A stretch of 64,000 bases of DNA from Nothophaeocryptopus gaeumannii (taxonomy: Eukaryota > Ascomycota > Dothideomycetes > Mycosphaerellales > Mycosphaerellaceae). The notes under the pieces are model-generated. The model was not told where the DNA came from. It saw only the letters and a program-made list of their open reading frames with translations, and made no database searches. The stretch spans positions 613,501 through 677,500 of the forward strand of contig JASISA010000042.1 in assembly GCA_031771865.1 (NCBI GenBank). Reading direction: 5' to 3'. Positions 1 through 11,299 of this stretch are shown here, piece after piece (position 1 is the stretch's first letter; the number at the start of each line of letters is the position of its first letter). The position numbers and the translations under genes are program-made.

Positions 1-782
1 TACTTTGCGAATGACGTTGGCCAGTGATGGTATGAGGCCGCCCATGGCAGCACCGACGAGGTTGGACGAGAGGTCGGGGGCGTAGGAGGGTTGGAGTTCG
101 GAGGCGTATTCTGAGGCTACGGAGCCGCCTGAATAGCCCCATATTGCGGTACGAGCGGATGGGGAAAGGCCGTTGGAAGTGGCGGCGTTGAGGACCGCGC
201 GGATAGAATCGAGGGTGCCGTAGCCGGACCCCACGCCGGCTGTGAAGGCTGCGGTGAGTTGTTCGTAGTCGGGGATTACGACGTACCAGCCTTGGTCTAG
301 GGAGGCTGAGGCCTGAAAACGTGGATTAGATGGGGCATGGTGATGGAAGAATAGTAGTGACTTACCATGACGATGTCAAACGGCGCGGTTGTGTTTGCTC
401 CAGCACGGAGCGCGTATGATGGGCTGCAGTCGTTGTTGGCGCTATCGTATATTGTCTGGTACGACACGAGCTTCGTAGGGTCGGCATTCTTGGGGACAAG
501 AAGCGTAGTGACCGCAGCTGCTGGGTTGCCAACGCTGTCGGTCGTTCGGTAAAGATATTGGTAGGCAGATCGGGCTGATAGAGGGAGGAAAGTCTTGCCA
601 ACGAGGCCGTTGAGGTTAGGCTGAATCTGCCTTCGATTGATCACGTCCCCAGGGTTCCATTGGGCCAAGTCACTCGGAGGCACGTAGAAAGGATCCTGGC
701 TTGGTAGAGTGACCGCTTCGATTGGGAAAACCAGGAGCGAAAGGACTACCAGAAGCTGGCAGATCGATTCGAGAAGACCCAT
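1..782 (-). CDS. Secretory lipase (LIP family), 5' part, cut by window edge
   Basis: Two exons are visible: 366-782 and 1-312, running off the window. The 53-bp intron (313-365) has donor GTAAGT and joins phase 0. The protein starts with a signal peptide (about residues 1-23, hydrophobic LLVVLSLLVFPIEA), so it is probably secreted. Exon 2 holds the nucleophile elbow GYSGGS (about 121-138), the G-x-S-x-G motif of alpha/beta hydrolases, preceded by a segment containing DQGWYVVIPDYE. Both fit the fungal/Candida secretory lipase family (LIP), which hydrolyses triacylglycerols or esters outside the cell. The catalytic Asp and His would lie beyond the window. The ATG at 782 is the only good start before the signal peptide. 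Family assignment is from recognised motifs; the substrate is inferred. Confidence 0.85.
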
Positions 783-1748
783 GTTGAAATCCTCACAGTC
801 ACTTACCTCAACCTCAAGGTGCGTCTGAACCTTGAGTCGACCTTATACCCGCTGTTGAATGGTCATGCACAGCCCTCGAGTCCTGATCACATCCTCATTA
901 GCGATCTGTGGCGTTCTGCAATGGCTTGAAACGTCAAAGGGACCATCAAATTGGCGAGGACCATATACTAGTATCAGAGAGTCATCTCCATGAGCAGACG
1001 ATGCCGTAAGTCCAGTGGTACTGTGCCGACCAACATAAGGGCCTGATTGTCTCGAGGAATGGCATGATCCTTGCTTGGATGGAGCCAGAGTGCGGTTGGG
1101 TGAGCACTTCGACTCAGCCTTGGCCGCCTTGTTCCTAGCATCCCTTGCTGGAAGGACAATCTTGCCGCTTAGTCTGCAATCGTGAGACATGCCCATAGTG
1201 CGCCGGCCCGAGTTGAAGCGTCGATGGTGGAACATAGGCTGTGGTACAATCTGTTCGAAGTGTGTGATGGGAGTTATTGAAGGGAGTGATGAGCGAGGAC
1301 GTGAGACCGAGTAGTGGAGGCGGCGCGGCGGGAGAGTGCATTGGCGTGGCATCCGGCAAAACGTTGTTCCGTGACTGCTTTCGCCGATCTCCTCCCTCGC
1401 TCCTTCCCTACCTCCGTAGCTTCCTCGTCCGCGACACGCATCACCTTCAACACGCTTCCATGCATCTTGATGCCACGATACTCGTCCACGATCCTCATCT
1501 CAGCGCCTAGACGCTCCTAATAATATGGAGGATACCACCGAATCGAGAGCAGACTCCAAAGAATGAAAGAATGGAGCACCCGCAACGCTCGGCTTGCCTT
1601 CACGTCATGAATCATCATGGACGGCAACATGGAGCTTTGTTCGACACGTCGCGTAACAATGGAGTGCACTCTCTCTCGCTCACCTTTATGACAGTAAGAA
1701 GTACACTCCTAAGACCGATCTCTGTAGTTCCTTGTCCTGTGCGCAAAC
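783..1748. other. Intergenic region between lipase and SDR genes
   Basis: This is the divergent spacer between the minus-strand lipase and the plus-strand dehydrogenase. Open frames on the minus strand (843-1359) have low-complexity, Arg/Ser-rich translations with no recognisable domain, and I treat them as chance. It presumably holds both promoters, but I see no specific element. Confidence 0.5.
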
Positions 1749-2846
1749 ATGCTTCGTTTCTTTACCAAATCCAGCCTCGCCAAGCAGACTACCACCTTCA
1801 TCAGACCAGCTTTCAGCGCAGCTCCCAACCAGCGAAAAATGGCAACAAGCACGGCCGATAACAAATACCTCCAGGCTTCGGGCCTTTTCGACGTCTCACA
1901 CGTCACGGCATTGGTTACGGGCGGCTCGACGGGGATCGGCTTGATGATCACACAGGCCTTGGTTGCCAATGGAGCCAAGGTCTATATCACGGGGCGAAGA
2001 CGGGAGAAGCTCGACCAGGCAGTCAGTCTGTACAACAGTGGACCAGGAAGCTTGCACAGCATCGTAGGAGACGTGAGCACGAAAGAGGGAGCTCTGGGCC
2101 TGGCCAAGGAGTTGGAGAAGAAGGAGCCGAAGGGCATACACCTGCTAGTGAACAACGCGGGTATTGCAAGAGATGATAACACAAAGTTTTGTGAGTGAAG
2201 AAATCATCGACTTTGGCAGACGGAGAGAGGTTAACACGAAGCAGCAAGCAATGGATCTCCGGACAGCAGCTCAGCAGAGTCCATCTCGAAGCACTTTCTT
2301 CAATCTGAAGAACAGCAATGGATGGACACATTCCAGACAAACGTGATGGGCCAATACTTCACGAGCATGGCCTTTCTCCCTCTCCTCGCAAAAGGCAACG
2401 AAGCGACACCGGGGTACTCTTCGTCCATTGTCAACGTGAGCTCCATCTCCGGCGCGATGAAGGGTTCGAGTATGGGCCAATTCGCGTACGCCAGCTCAAA
2501 AGCTGCCTTTACACACTTGAGCCGCATGCTGGCCACAACGTTCAAGGATGTTAAAGTTAGGGTGAATGTAATCGCACCTGGCGTCTTTCCCAGCGAGATG
2601 ACTACTGGTGGAAGTCGAGAAGACAACAAGTCTGACATTGACACACGCTCATCCAACCCTGCTGCTCGGAAAGGGCAGGAGAGTGACATGGCGGCAACGA
2701 TACTATTCCTTGCTGGAAAGGGGGGCGTATTCTACAACGAGCAGGCCTTGTATCCAGATGGTGGTGAGCACGTCTGATGCACGCGAACAATATTTACGAA
2801 CTGACCCTCAACAGGCAACACGCTCGCTGTACCAGCGGCGAAGTAA
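1749..2846 (+). CDS. Short-chain dehydrogenase/reductase, probable mitochondrial presequence
   Basis: Three exons, 1749-2190, 2245-2763 and 2815-2846, give 330 residues. Introns are 54 and 51 bp with GT-AG ends, and the last exon encodes a C-terminus ending NTLAVPAAK. This is a classical SDR: the cofactor motif TGGSTGIG is at about 57-64, NNAG at 135-138, the Ser in VNVSSISG near 213-216, and the catalytic YASSK at 229-233. The residues after the first beta strand (TGRRR) suggest NADP(H). The first 30 residues are basic, Ser/Thr-rich and lack acids, like a mitochondrial presequence. A second ATG at 1839 (MATSTADNKY) could start a cytosolic form. The substrate cannot be told from sequence. Confidence 0.88.
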
Positions 2847-3327
2847 CGGGGATCGATTCGTTGACCAGGGACTCCATCAACATGCCATTGCACAGTTCAG
2901 CGATCGGCTGGCTGGCTGACATGCTCATCTGCGAATATGCGGCTCGGCATTTCTCCGGCTGTCGACGCTCACGACAAAGAACCCCATGAAGCTCACCATC
3001 GAGACACTGTCGCTACTTGCAACGACCACACAATCGCAGCAATGCGCTCTACGCCATCGATCTAAATTTAGTATTCAATCAAATGCATGTCGAAGAGGAC
3101 CACTCTGCCCAACCTCCTTTCCAAAAAAACTCCAGAACTACTACCAGCTACAATAGCAAAATAGCAGCGATTGTCCAGCCACGGCAAGAGAGCCTTCACA
3201 ATGAGCGCCTTTCATCTATTGTCCAGCAACATGATAAAGTCGCCGGATCCGTCGCTTTCCTCAACTTTCGCGACACCACCATCCACCACAAAGCAATCCC
3301 AATCCAACAAGATCGAACAAAGCCATC

Positions 3328-4572
3328 ATGCAGTCGCATACCTCATTCCACGACGAAGTCGAAGATGTGGTCCTCCAGCTGCTGTACGAGCACCGACTCC
3401 GCACCATGAAGGAAGAAGAGCGACAGAGTTTCAGAGACAAGCTCCCAGTCCGACGACCAGAAGAGGTCTTTTCTCCAGAACCGGAATTCCTCGCAACCTG
3501 GCCAGCTGCACATCAGAGGGCGTATCTTTCCGCATACTCACATCAACTCTCACGTGCTTGCGAAGCCTACGGCTGTCCAACAACGTCAATCACCAACGTT
3601 CCCGGTATCGCCGTGACGACCACAACCTCGGCCATCGCCACAGCAGTCACCTCCATCGCGAGCATCAACAACGGCGCCGAACTTCGTCTCAGTCCAGATG
3701 GCGAGACCTACACATACATCGAATCACACGTCGTTGGCTTCATAGACATCTTCCTCTTCATCTCCAACCTCATCCTATGGATCATCAAGACCATGTTCAA
3801 CTGGATCATCTTCCCAATCTTCTTCTGGATCATCCTTCCATTCACGGTAATCTTCATACTCTACCAAAGCTACCGCCTCTTCGCTCCCGACGCCGACCAA
3901 CATATCGCTGCACTCCGCGAGGACCTCCGGCCGCGCTACGAAGCATTCCGGAAATGGATGGGAAAAGAGCCAATGAGATGGTGGTATATCATTCGCTACC
4001 ACCACTATTGGTACGAAATCGACAACTATATCGACCGGTATATCAATTTCATCACCGGTTTCAATATTCTCCATTGGTCCCTCCTGGCGCTGGCGGTGAT
4101 GCTCACCTACTCCACCTATCTCGCCGTCCGCAACACGTACTACCCTCGTGGAGTCAGGATCGAACCGCTCAGCAAGATCGACGGCGAAGAGAAGGGAGGG
4201 TGGCGCCTCCCATACTACATGGCCCGCGAGCGCAACGAAGAGGGCAGCAATCACTTCGGACCTCTCCGCGCCGATGAGGAGTACCAGCCTCCTGGATTCT
4301 CAGTCGATACCATCACGGAGTTCGTGCCTGCGGAGACGGAGATGGAGACGGTATACCTCACCGTCACGGAGAGCCGGCCTCCCGTGACGGTCAAAGGAGT
4401 CGTCTCTAACGTCACGCTCCCAGGCACGACGGAGACTGTGACGGTGAGGGCGAAGCCCGTGGGTCTGGAGGAGGGTGGTGGAGAGGGGAGGGCGAGGAGG
4501 GAGGTTGCGGGAGGCAACCTCACCTGGTGCAAGACGTGCCGGCAGTGGCACTGCTGTGAGCTGCCATACTAA
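3328..4572 (+). CDS. Hypothetical multi-pass membrane protein with Cys-rich C-terminus
   Basis: Single-exon frame of 414 residues starting at ATG 3328. I do not recognise the family. The N-terminal ~130 residues are soluble and end in a Thr/Ala-rich stretch. Residues ~135-180 are strongly hydrophobic and aromatic (segments such as IDIFLFISNLILWI and IIFPIFFWIILPFTVIFILY), enough for two closely spaced membrane spans. Another span lies near 245-268 (LHWSLLALAVMLTYSTYLAV). The tail is Thr/Glu/Val-rich and ends in CKTCRQWHCC, a compact cluster of four Cys and one His that could bind metal or form disulphides. The long plus-strand frame at 3171-4277 overlaps it out of frame and is Arg/His-rich, typical of a shadow. 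Coding status is supported by length and composition. Confidence 0.7.
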   Translation: MQSHTSFHDEVEDVVLQLLYEHRLRTMKEEERQSFRDKLPVRRPEEVFSPEPEFLATWPAAHQRAYLSAYSHQLSRACEAYGCPTTSITNVPGIAVTTTTSAIATAVTSIASINNGAELRLSPDGETYTYIESHVVGFIDIFLFISNLILWIIKTMFNWIIFPIFFWIILPFTVIFILYQSYRLFAPDADQHIAALREDLRPRYEAFRKWMGKEPMRWWYIIRYHHYWYEIDNYIDRYINFITGFNILHWSLLALAVMLTYSTYLAVRNTYYPRGVRIEPLSKIDGEEKGGWRLPYYMARERNEEGSNHFGPLRADEEYQPPGFSVDTITEFVPAETEMETVYLTVTESRPPVTVKGVVSNVTLPGTTETVTVRAKPVGLEEGGGEGRARREVAGGNLTWCKTCRQWHCCELPY

Positions 4573-5700
4573 ATACGTGGAGTTTGTACACTTTGGAATG
4601 ATGAATATGCCCTCCTCGCTTGATTTCTTGCCTCATGTCACTTTGTTCAACTTGACGCTCTCAGATCTCGGATAACAGACTATGCCGTTTATATCAAATC
4701 CCTGGGGCTGTGTTGATATGAGGAGCGTTGAAGTAGTAGGGAGATACCATGTGCTCTGAGACGTCGTATTGAGAAGCGGTGAGAGGGTAATGTACTCTTT
4801 GAAATGCAAGCCTTTCTCTCTCTCTCTTTTCGTATTGCTTTACTACTAAGTTAGCCTTCTCAGCTGATCATCTCCACTTTCCACTGACCTACTGGGTAGT
4901 CAACTACGAATATATGGTGCTGTTTTAATGTGAGTTCAGAGGGAGCTCAATCCTCGAGTCTTATGAATCTCTCGCTAAAATTAGCCTGCACATCCTCGCC
5001 TTCTCAGAGTCCTCTTAAGGTACATGTGCAGTCAACTTCGAATCCCTAGTGCTGTTTCTGCTCTTCTGAGACGGGCTAGTCGAGTGAGTAGGGAGTCTCT
5101 AGGGACAATTTGCCTAAATCAGACTCTTGGACCGGGTCTGCCTCCTTCTTATGCGCTCCGAAGAACGTCTTAGTCGTAGTGTGTGTGCCTCAGGTTGTAG
5201 ATGTAGGTCAAGGGTCCATCGGCCTACTTTAGCGCCGATCTGTGAGATCATTGGCTGGAGGCGACGTTCTAGCGGAGCGCTTGAAGACAAAAGTGATTAT
5301 CCTCATGAATCTGTACAAACACCACCCTTACTACTAACACTGTATTCAATCGCACACAACACACAATACAGTTATCGCTAAGCGCTGAAAACTGTCGCTA
5401 GATTTTGAGACGGTGAATCCAATGGGAAAGCTTTCATGTAAGTAACTTCCGGAATGCGGGCGTCAGTTCTAGACAGGTAGATTCACGTTTCTGTAAATTC
5501 TGTTTGTTCACCGAACCATTCTTGTCTCGACATATAAACAACACCTCCTCGACTAACAAACTGCACGCGGAGCCTTAGAAAGCAATGCTCTAACACCTCC
5601 AAGTGTAGCCGTAGCGAAAATTCGTTGATCTTCAATCCTCCTTGGCCTTAACCGGCTACCGCCCTTCCCACTGAAAACACGCTAACTCGACAGACAAACA
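4573..5700. other. Gene-poor spacer at edge of decayed block
   Basis: No coding frame longer than about 85 codons and no recognisable protein. The region includes a pyrimidine-rich run near 4811-4830 (CT repeats). It marks the transition from the intact membrane-protein gene to the mutated helicase block. Confidence 0.5.
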
Positions 5701-5768
5701 CTCGATTCCGGCCAAACCAAAGGTATCACTCGACTCCCCAGCCCTTAGATTATCGACTCGATTATCAA

Positions 5769-8497
5769 TTGCCCATCCCCGAAGGCCATAACCGTCCAAT
5801 CACATTACCGCCCCTTGCCTCGAGCCCATCGGCGGCGATATCGACAACCTCGAGCCCGTCGGCAGTACTGTTTCGGCCGATCAACATATCGGGCAGAGCC
5901 TTCCCTGAGCACATACAGGGAGGTACCAAGCTGCGAGACAAGCGTGCGAAAGAGTAGAAGAAGCGCTAGTCCTCATAGCAGTATAACCAGAAGAGAAACA
6001 AGGTCCGCAAGTATGTCGTATTGCTAGGCCGCAAGTCCATCAACCGCAAGGCTCCAGAGTGGAGCATCGAGCGAGTCCAGTTACCGGATACCAATGCCAG
6101 CCTAGATGTATGGAAGAAGTACTTCAAGGACCGCTGCGATAACATCCCCAACATGGAGTTAGAGCAGCTACAGACGCTAGTCTTCGACGCTAGCGAGTGC
6201 CCAGAATCGGAGGATGTGCAGCTGGAGATTGTCGAGAAAGGTATGGTGCGAATCCTCGATCTCTTCTTTCCTGGTCAAGGCAAGAGGCCTACTACGATGC
6301 AGGTTGATGTCGTCTATTCCCTCATCTTTGGCAACAGGGACGTGCTATTGATTGCGAACACTGGCGCCGGTAAGAGCTTGGCATATCAAGCCTTCACACT
6401 CCTGACTGGCATGACCACTATTCAGATCATTTCCCTTAACCGTATTGGTTTGGAACAGAAGGCAGACGTCGATCGAGCTATGAAGCAGCTACAGCAGAAT
6501 CCAGAAACCTTGTGAAGGTAGCGATGATCTCTGCAGAGATGAAGCGCAAGTTACCAGACATGTGCCCCAACATCGTCGACGGCCGATACCAGCACATTAT
6601 CTGTAGCCCAGAGCAGGCGTCTTCAAAAGAGTTCCGGGAAATGTTGCGAGAGATCCGTGACCGGACTGGTCTGGTGGTAATTGATGAGGTTCACATCGTG
6701 TATAAGTGGTCAGAACTCCGTCCAGAGTTCTCTCAGATCTATGAGCTCCGTGGCGTGTTGCCTGGCGACGTTGCCTGGATGGGTGCCTCTGCAACAGTGT
6801 CGAAAGAGACACTGGAATATGTCATTGCCAATGCTGGTTTCTGCGACCTAGTCGGCGATCCATTCAGAAAAGAGGTTATCCGAGGCAGCATCGATCGCAC
6901 CGATATCACATGGATCGTTACCACCATTCACCAAGATCAGCTTGGCAAGTTCGACATGTTGCACTACCGGCTGCAGGGCGCGATCGACGAAGAGACCGGC
7001 GCGGCAACGCCGAAGGGTATCGACAAGGCGGCCTTCTTCGTTGATGGTCATAATGGTGTTGACAAGATGACCGAGTACTTCCGCAACGCCTTGATCCACC
7101 TGACAGAGCATTATAATGGTCCTTTACCGGACAAATACACAGCAGACGGAGCTAACGGCACTATTGATGTTCGCAAGATCGTGTCGTATTACACTGGACA
7201 TGTGCATGAGCATGACCGGAACGAGCGATACGATGAGTTCAAGAAGATAAACTCAGAGATCCGGATTATGATTGGTACTCCTGCAATGGCCCCCGGCTGC
7301 AACATCCCTAACATCAAGTAGGAATATTACCAAGGATATCGATAACAGTACAGTACACAGCATGCTGGCCGAGCCGGGTGTGATCTCGATATACAGGCGT
7401 ATTGTGTCATGTATCTGCCATGGTATATCGACGACAACGAGAGAAACATGCCGGAGAAATCGAATCATCGATCCGCGATCCCTCGAGACAAGGGCCCGAG
7501 AGTTGCATACCAGCCGCGGCCAACAGGAGCAATTGCTCATGCTCCAACCCATCCAAGTGGCTTGCGCAATGTCGAGATCGCTAGTGAGGGCTTCCACGGT
7601 GGTCCAGATTAAAACGGCAGTGATGACGAGGACACTATTGTCGTTCGACCGCGCGGATATGCCGCTTCACAGGCCGCCACCGAAGCTCCATTGGAGAAGC
7701 CAAAGGCTAACTGGACAGCAGATTAGATGGAGACTCGTGAGAACATCCCAATGGTCTTTCGCCTGCTGTTCAACGGCAGGTATCTTCTACCTGTCAAGTG
7801 TCCACGGGTAGTTCTCAACGAATGGTATGAAGAGGATAAGAAGATGTATCCATCCGACCCAGTCAAGAAGGAAGACTGTTGCAATATCTGCAATCCAAGC
7901 CTAATGGATTTGCTAGACTGACCAGGTCATGAGCCGCCGCCGATTCCACCGAAGCCATCGAAGCCGCGTGCTAGTTCAAAGCAGGCATTCGCATTGCCGT
8001 ATCTCAAGGAGTGGTTCACTAAGCAAGCTAACGACTTGTTTACCCAGGGATCTGAGAACCTCTTCTTCGAGATCCCGTATACGTTCATTATTGAGGATGT
8101 GTTCCTGTGGGATCTTTGCAATGCTATCCGGCATGCTAGTCTTGAGGAAGAGAGCGGCGTCTTGACACAGCTAGAGCTCTTGTCGACTGCTCCGGTATTC
8201 GCAGAGTGGTACCAGAGAGATACTACGCACAAGGCTGAGAGCCCATTAGGTCGGCTTATTCGTGACTTGAGTGGCATTGCTCCGGATGTCTACGAGGACC
8301 ACAAGAAGTACCAGGCGGAGTTAAAGCGCAAGGCAGTATATCTCAGCATGCCCCACTTTGTCCCAGCTTCCTCCCTTCTCGAGTCCAACTTCGACTTCAA
8401 CTTTGACGTCTTCATCCCGACGACAGGCATCCATGCGCGATTCAGCGCCAAGACACACTCTTCGCCGTGCAGCAAATTCGCCAAGGCAGTGTTGTAA
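5769..8497 (+). pseudogene. RecQ/Tlh-like DNA helicase, decayed with RIP-type stops
   Basis: Successive plus-strand frames together resemble a fungal RecQ-type helicase of the repeated, often subtelomeric kind. Walker A ANTGAGKS is near 6358-6381, the DEAH-type box DEVH near 6679-6690, motif III GASAT near 6781-6795, and motifs V/VI near 7260-7400 (APGCNIPNIK, then a damaged NSTV...RAG segment). The C-terminal zinc-like CCNICNP is near 7878-7900. The frame shifts near 6512, a stop and shift fall at about 7319-7385, and in-frame stops follow at about 7610, 7724 and 7921. Upstream stops at ~5955, 5964 and 5973 are all TAG. Most fit CAG/CAA to TAG/TAA changes, the CpA-to-TpA mark of RIP. It is not expected to make a functional protein. 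Outer limits are approximate. Confidence 0.8.
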
Positions 8498-9790
8498 ACA
8501 CCCCGAATGCCCAGTGCTGGGCCACACGAAGCTGCCACGACAATGAAGCATACGTTCTCCGCAGTGTTTTAGTAATCGCAGCAATTAACCGATGACTCTC
8601 TGTCTGTACTAATTATTAGCTCGAAGCCTTAGCAGTGCATCTTTGTTGGATTCGCCGTTCAACTAAGCACACTAGGGTGCGAAACCTGGATATTCGCCGT
8701 ATCATGCGGACGCTAAGAGAGGTACGTCGAGACGACGAGGTACTTATGTCCTAATCTCAAGGAGTGGACTACGACATGAAACTCCGCTCGCATTGTGAGC
8801 AGCTTCACTATGTGCTACTACGCGAAAGATTATACGACCTACTGAAATCGTAGCTGTCGGATATACCGTTCAAAGGACGCCCTGGCCTGTTACGAACTCG
8901 ACTGAAACCATACAAATCTTCGAGGGACAATCTCGATACGGACAACGTAGGAACCCTGCCATACTACTTACGTGGCTACCTCCTGTCTCGAGAACCTTAA
9001 TCGAAAGTCTTGAAACGCCTTAACAACCTCTAAAGGACAGAACCGTAGTGCTAGTACTCGTATCCTTATCGTATATCATATAACCGCCTAGTCCATAGTC
9101 ATGTAATCATTGTTATTGTTAGCATAGTTTGTCTCAGGCGGTATTGAACATGGTATCTAGTGCCGCGCAATAGATTAGGGCAGTCGTCTTCTGCCGCACG
9201 CCTCAGGAATCTGAAACCAGTTTCAGCTCCCGTAGCTATACGAGGGTCTAAAATGCTGCTAGGCCGAGAGTCGTAGAGGACAAGACGGACACTACTCATG
9301 AATAGAATTACTCCTGAATTAGGAAGATACGGCGAACGCGGAAAAGCGACAGCTTCGGCCCCCATTGTTACCAACATAGAAACGATGCGCAAGCACTCGT
9401 TCAGCATTTGGACGAGGATATGTCGTGTTATGTCGGTTACTAGCGGGGTTTGAAGTTTCGTATCGCGTACGCTATCGAAGCATATTCCAAAGTTTTCCTC
9501 GTATAGCTAGACAGCATGTATCGCAAACTAGGACCACCCTTATTACCGCAAGCGCCCTCGTCCTCGAAAGTGAGGCTGCTGGATCTCTAGTGGCGCAATA
9601 ATAATAGAACTCAATGACCGGTTATAAAGGTCTACCGGGTACTGAACGCCTCTGACTCGATTCGCCGACGGCATGTCCCGCCGAAGACAAGCAAATCCAC
9701 AAACGTCAATGCGACAACTTGCCTTTGAGCGCTTTAAGGTAGGGATATGCCTATATGACCAACTCGAAGCAAGTAACCGCCTCCGCGCAA
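8498..9790. other. Degenerate repeat-like DNA, no intact gene
   Basis: Short frames only, with many TA-rich hexamers such as CTAG and TCGTAT, as in the neighbouring mutated helicase. A minus-strand frame at 9099-9407 (102 codons) is the longest, and I cannot link it to a family. It is probably an eroded transposable element. Confidence 0.45.
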
Positions 9791-9795
9791 CAATA

Positions 9796-9813
9796 ATATA
9801 TATATATATATAT
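9796..9813. repeat. (TA)n microsatellite
   Basis: About nine TA units lie roughly 85-100 bp upstream of the small secreted-protein ATG at 9897. The position would allow it to act as, or influence, the TATA/core promoter; that is inference. Confidence 0.85.
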
Positions 9814-9896
9814 CTACTATCTTCTATTAGTCTCGATTGTCTACAACCTGTACTACTATCTTCCTCCTACAGCTAAATTCTCGGCCTTCGATCGAT

Positions 9897-10180
9897 ATGT
9901 TCCGCCGCACTCTCCTCTCCTTAGGACTTCTTTACCTTGCCGTCCAGTCTGTGGTTGCAAAAGACGACTGTGTGACGGATTCGAGCAAGGGAGTCTGTAG
10001 CTGTTGTTGTGTAAGTAAAATGTGGACCTTAGATCGACTTAGAGACTAATCAGACATAAGGGTGTCGACGGTAGAGGAACGAAATTCTGTGGCGGCTGGT
10101 GCCAGCGCCACGAAGGCCAAAAAGTTCTCTATTGTTCAACACAATTTTGGGATTGCACGAATAAATGCCCCGGAGAGTAG
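9897..10180 (+). CDS. Small secreted cysteine-rich protein, candidate effector
   Basis: Two exons, 9897-10010 and 10061-10180, separated by a 50-bp intron. The donor is GTAAGT, a GACTAAT branch-like site lies near 10045, and the acceptor is AAG at 10058-10060. Spliced, it encodes 77 residues. A clear signal peptide (about 1-21, core LLSLGLLYLAVQSVVA) is followed by a mature chain of ~56 residues with ten cysteines, including a CSCCC cluster just before the junction and spaced Cys in FCGGWCQRH, LYCST, FWDCTNKC. Without splicing the frame ends after only ten more codons and loses five Cys, so the intron is well supported. I recognise no family. Small size, secretion signal, even Cys number and repeat-rich setting are the usual profile of a fungal effector or antimicrobial peptide; function is inferred. 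Confidence 0.72.
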
Positions 10181-10340
10181 TGGTGGGCCTGGAGGGTGAT
10201 GGAGGGTGATGGAGGGTGGTGGTGGGCCTGGACGGTGGTGGAAGGTGATAGTAACGCGCCTGGAGGGTGATGGAGGGCGGTAGTGGAGGGCAGACGGTGG
10301 TGGAGGGTGATGGAGGGTGATGAAGGCTGGTGGTGGGCCT
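10181..10340. repeat. G-rich degenerate minisatellite
   Basis: About 160 bp built from variants of a ~10-bp unit, TGGAGGGTGA, mixed with GGTGGTGGGCCT. It starts directly after the stop codon of the Cys-rich secreted protein. The plus strand is rich in GGG/GG runs, so G-quadruplex formation is possible. Units are imperfect and their order varies. Confidence 0.8.
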
Positions 10341-10344
10341 AGTT

Positions 10345-10712
10345 CTCGTACTCGCTATGGTATTCTTCTGGAATCTGCTTTATATCCAAACCTCTTCCGT
10401 AAAGTTCGAAGGCGTTTGAGGCCGATGTGAATCCCCTCGTATCGCAGCCACTGGATAGTTTTTTCGTCGGTTTGCTGTACCCGGCGGTAGTAGTAGTAGA
10501 TACGGTCTCGGAGGAGGTCGAGGTCGTATGTGTAATAATTCTCAGCTCTTGAACTCTGACCCTTCGTCGGCGCGGTAATGCCCTATTCCTGCAGCCTTCT
10601 CTGCAATGTGGTACGCGAGACAACAACATCGTAAGTAGCCAGTTCAGCACGGATAGCACCTTGTCCAACTCCTTCATAGACCTTGGCTCGAATCCAGTCC
10701 TCCTAGTCCCAG
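10345..10712 (-). pseudogene. Fragment of DDE/integrase-type transposon protein (HTH region)
   Basis: Read on the minus strand, one frame gives a continuous helix-turn-helix-like region. It has VSRTTLQRRLQE followed by a stop where Trp is expected, then DLLRDRIYYYYRRVQQ and GIHIGLKRLRTLRKRFGY. This resembles the N-terminal half of a common fungal transposable-element protein whose other half is an integrase-like core; the core is not visible here. Two in-frame TAG codons (10703-10705 and 10583-10585, read on the minus strand) are 120 bp apart and fit TGG-to-TAG changes, the reverse-strand mark of RIP. Confidence 0.6.
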
Positions 10713-11299
10713 AGATCAATGGCAGGCCTTCCGGGCCCGAAGGGTGTTAGTACCATCGTGGCAGTGGCAACGGCATGGAAAGAAGGATGTTGTGTTGATA
10801 CTGGTGTCTTCCCAAAGGTCTCTAGCCAATAGAACCACGGCAATCCCGCGGGCCAGCTAATGCTTGGCACCCGTGCGCCGCTCAGGCCCACTCGGCGCGA
10901 CGTCAGGTTTATATAAATCGAAAATATCATGCTCACCTTAATATTTAGTGAGCGCGCCCTCGCACTCTAATTGGCTCCGCGCACTATTCTCTGCGCACTA
11001 TTCTTTGCGCACAATTCTCGGCGCACGATTTACGGCCTTCGAGCGATAGGAAGGGACGGGAGGATCAGACGCGGATTAGTCTCCCGGATCGGATGTACTG
11101 TATACCTTCAGACTCTCCTCCTGGACGTCACGAACTCCTACCGTCTACGGCCTTGTACAGCGACCTCGAGCGATTAAAAGGAGGAAAGGCGGCGACGGAA
11201 TCATCGCGTTCAGGACAGATGATTGATGTGGACATAAGGTGACAGGTAGACATGAAGGCAGTAGAAAGAGTAGGGCATTGCATTCAGGACACTATCTAC

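Noticed and set aside
3171..4277. Long plus-strand frame of 368 codons
   Set aside because: Overlaps the membrane protein in another frame; Arg/His/Ser-rich composition typical of a shadow frame.
10181..10340. CRISPR-like array
   Set aside because: Units are ~10 bp, degenerate and without spacers; it is a minisatellite in a eukaryotic genome.
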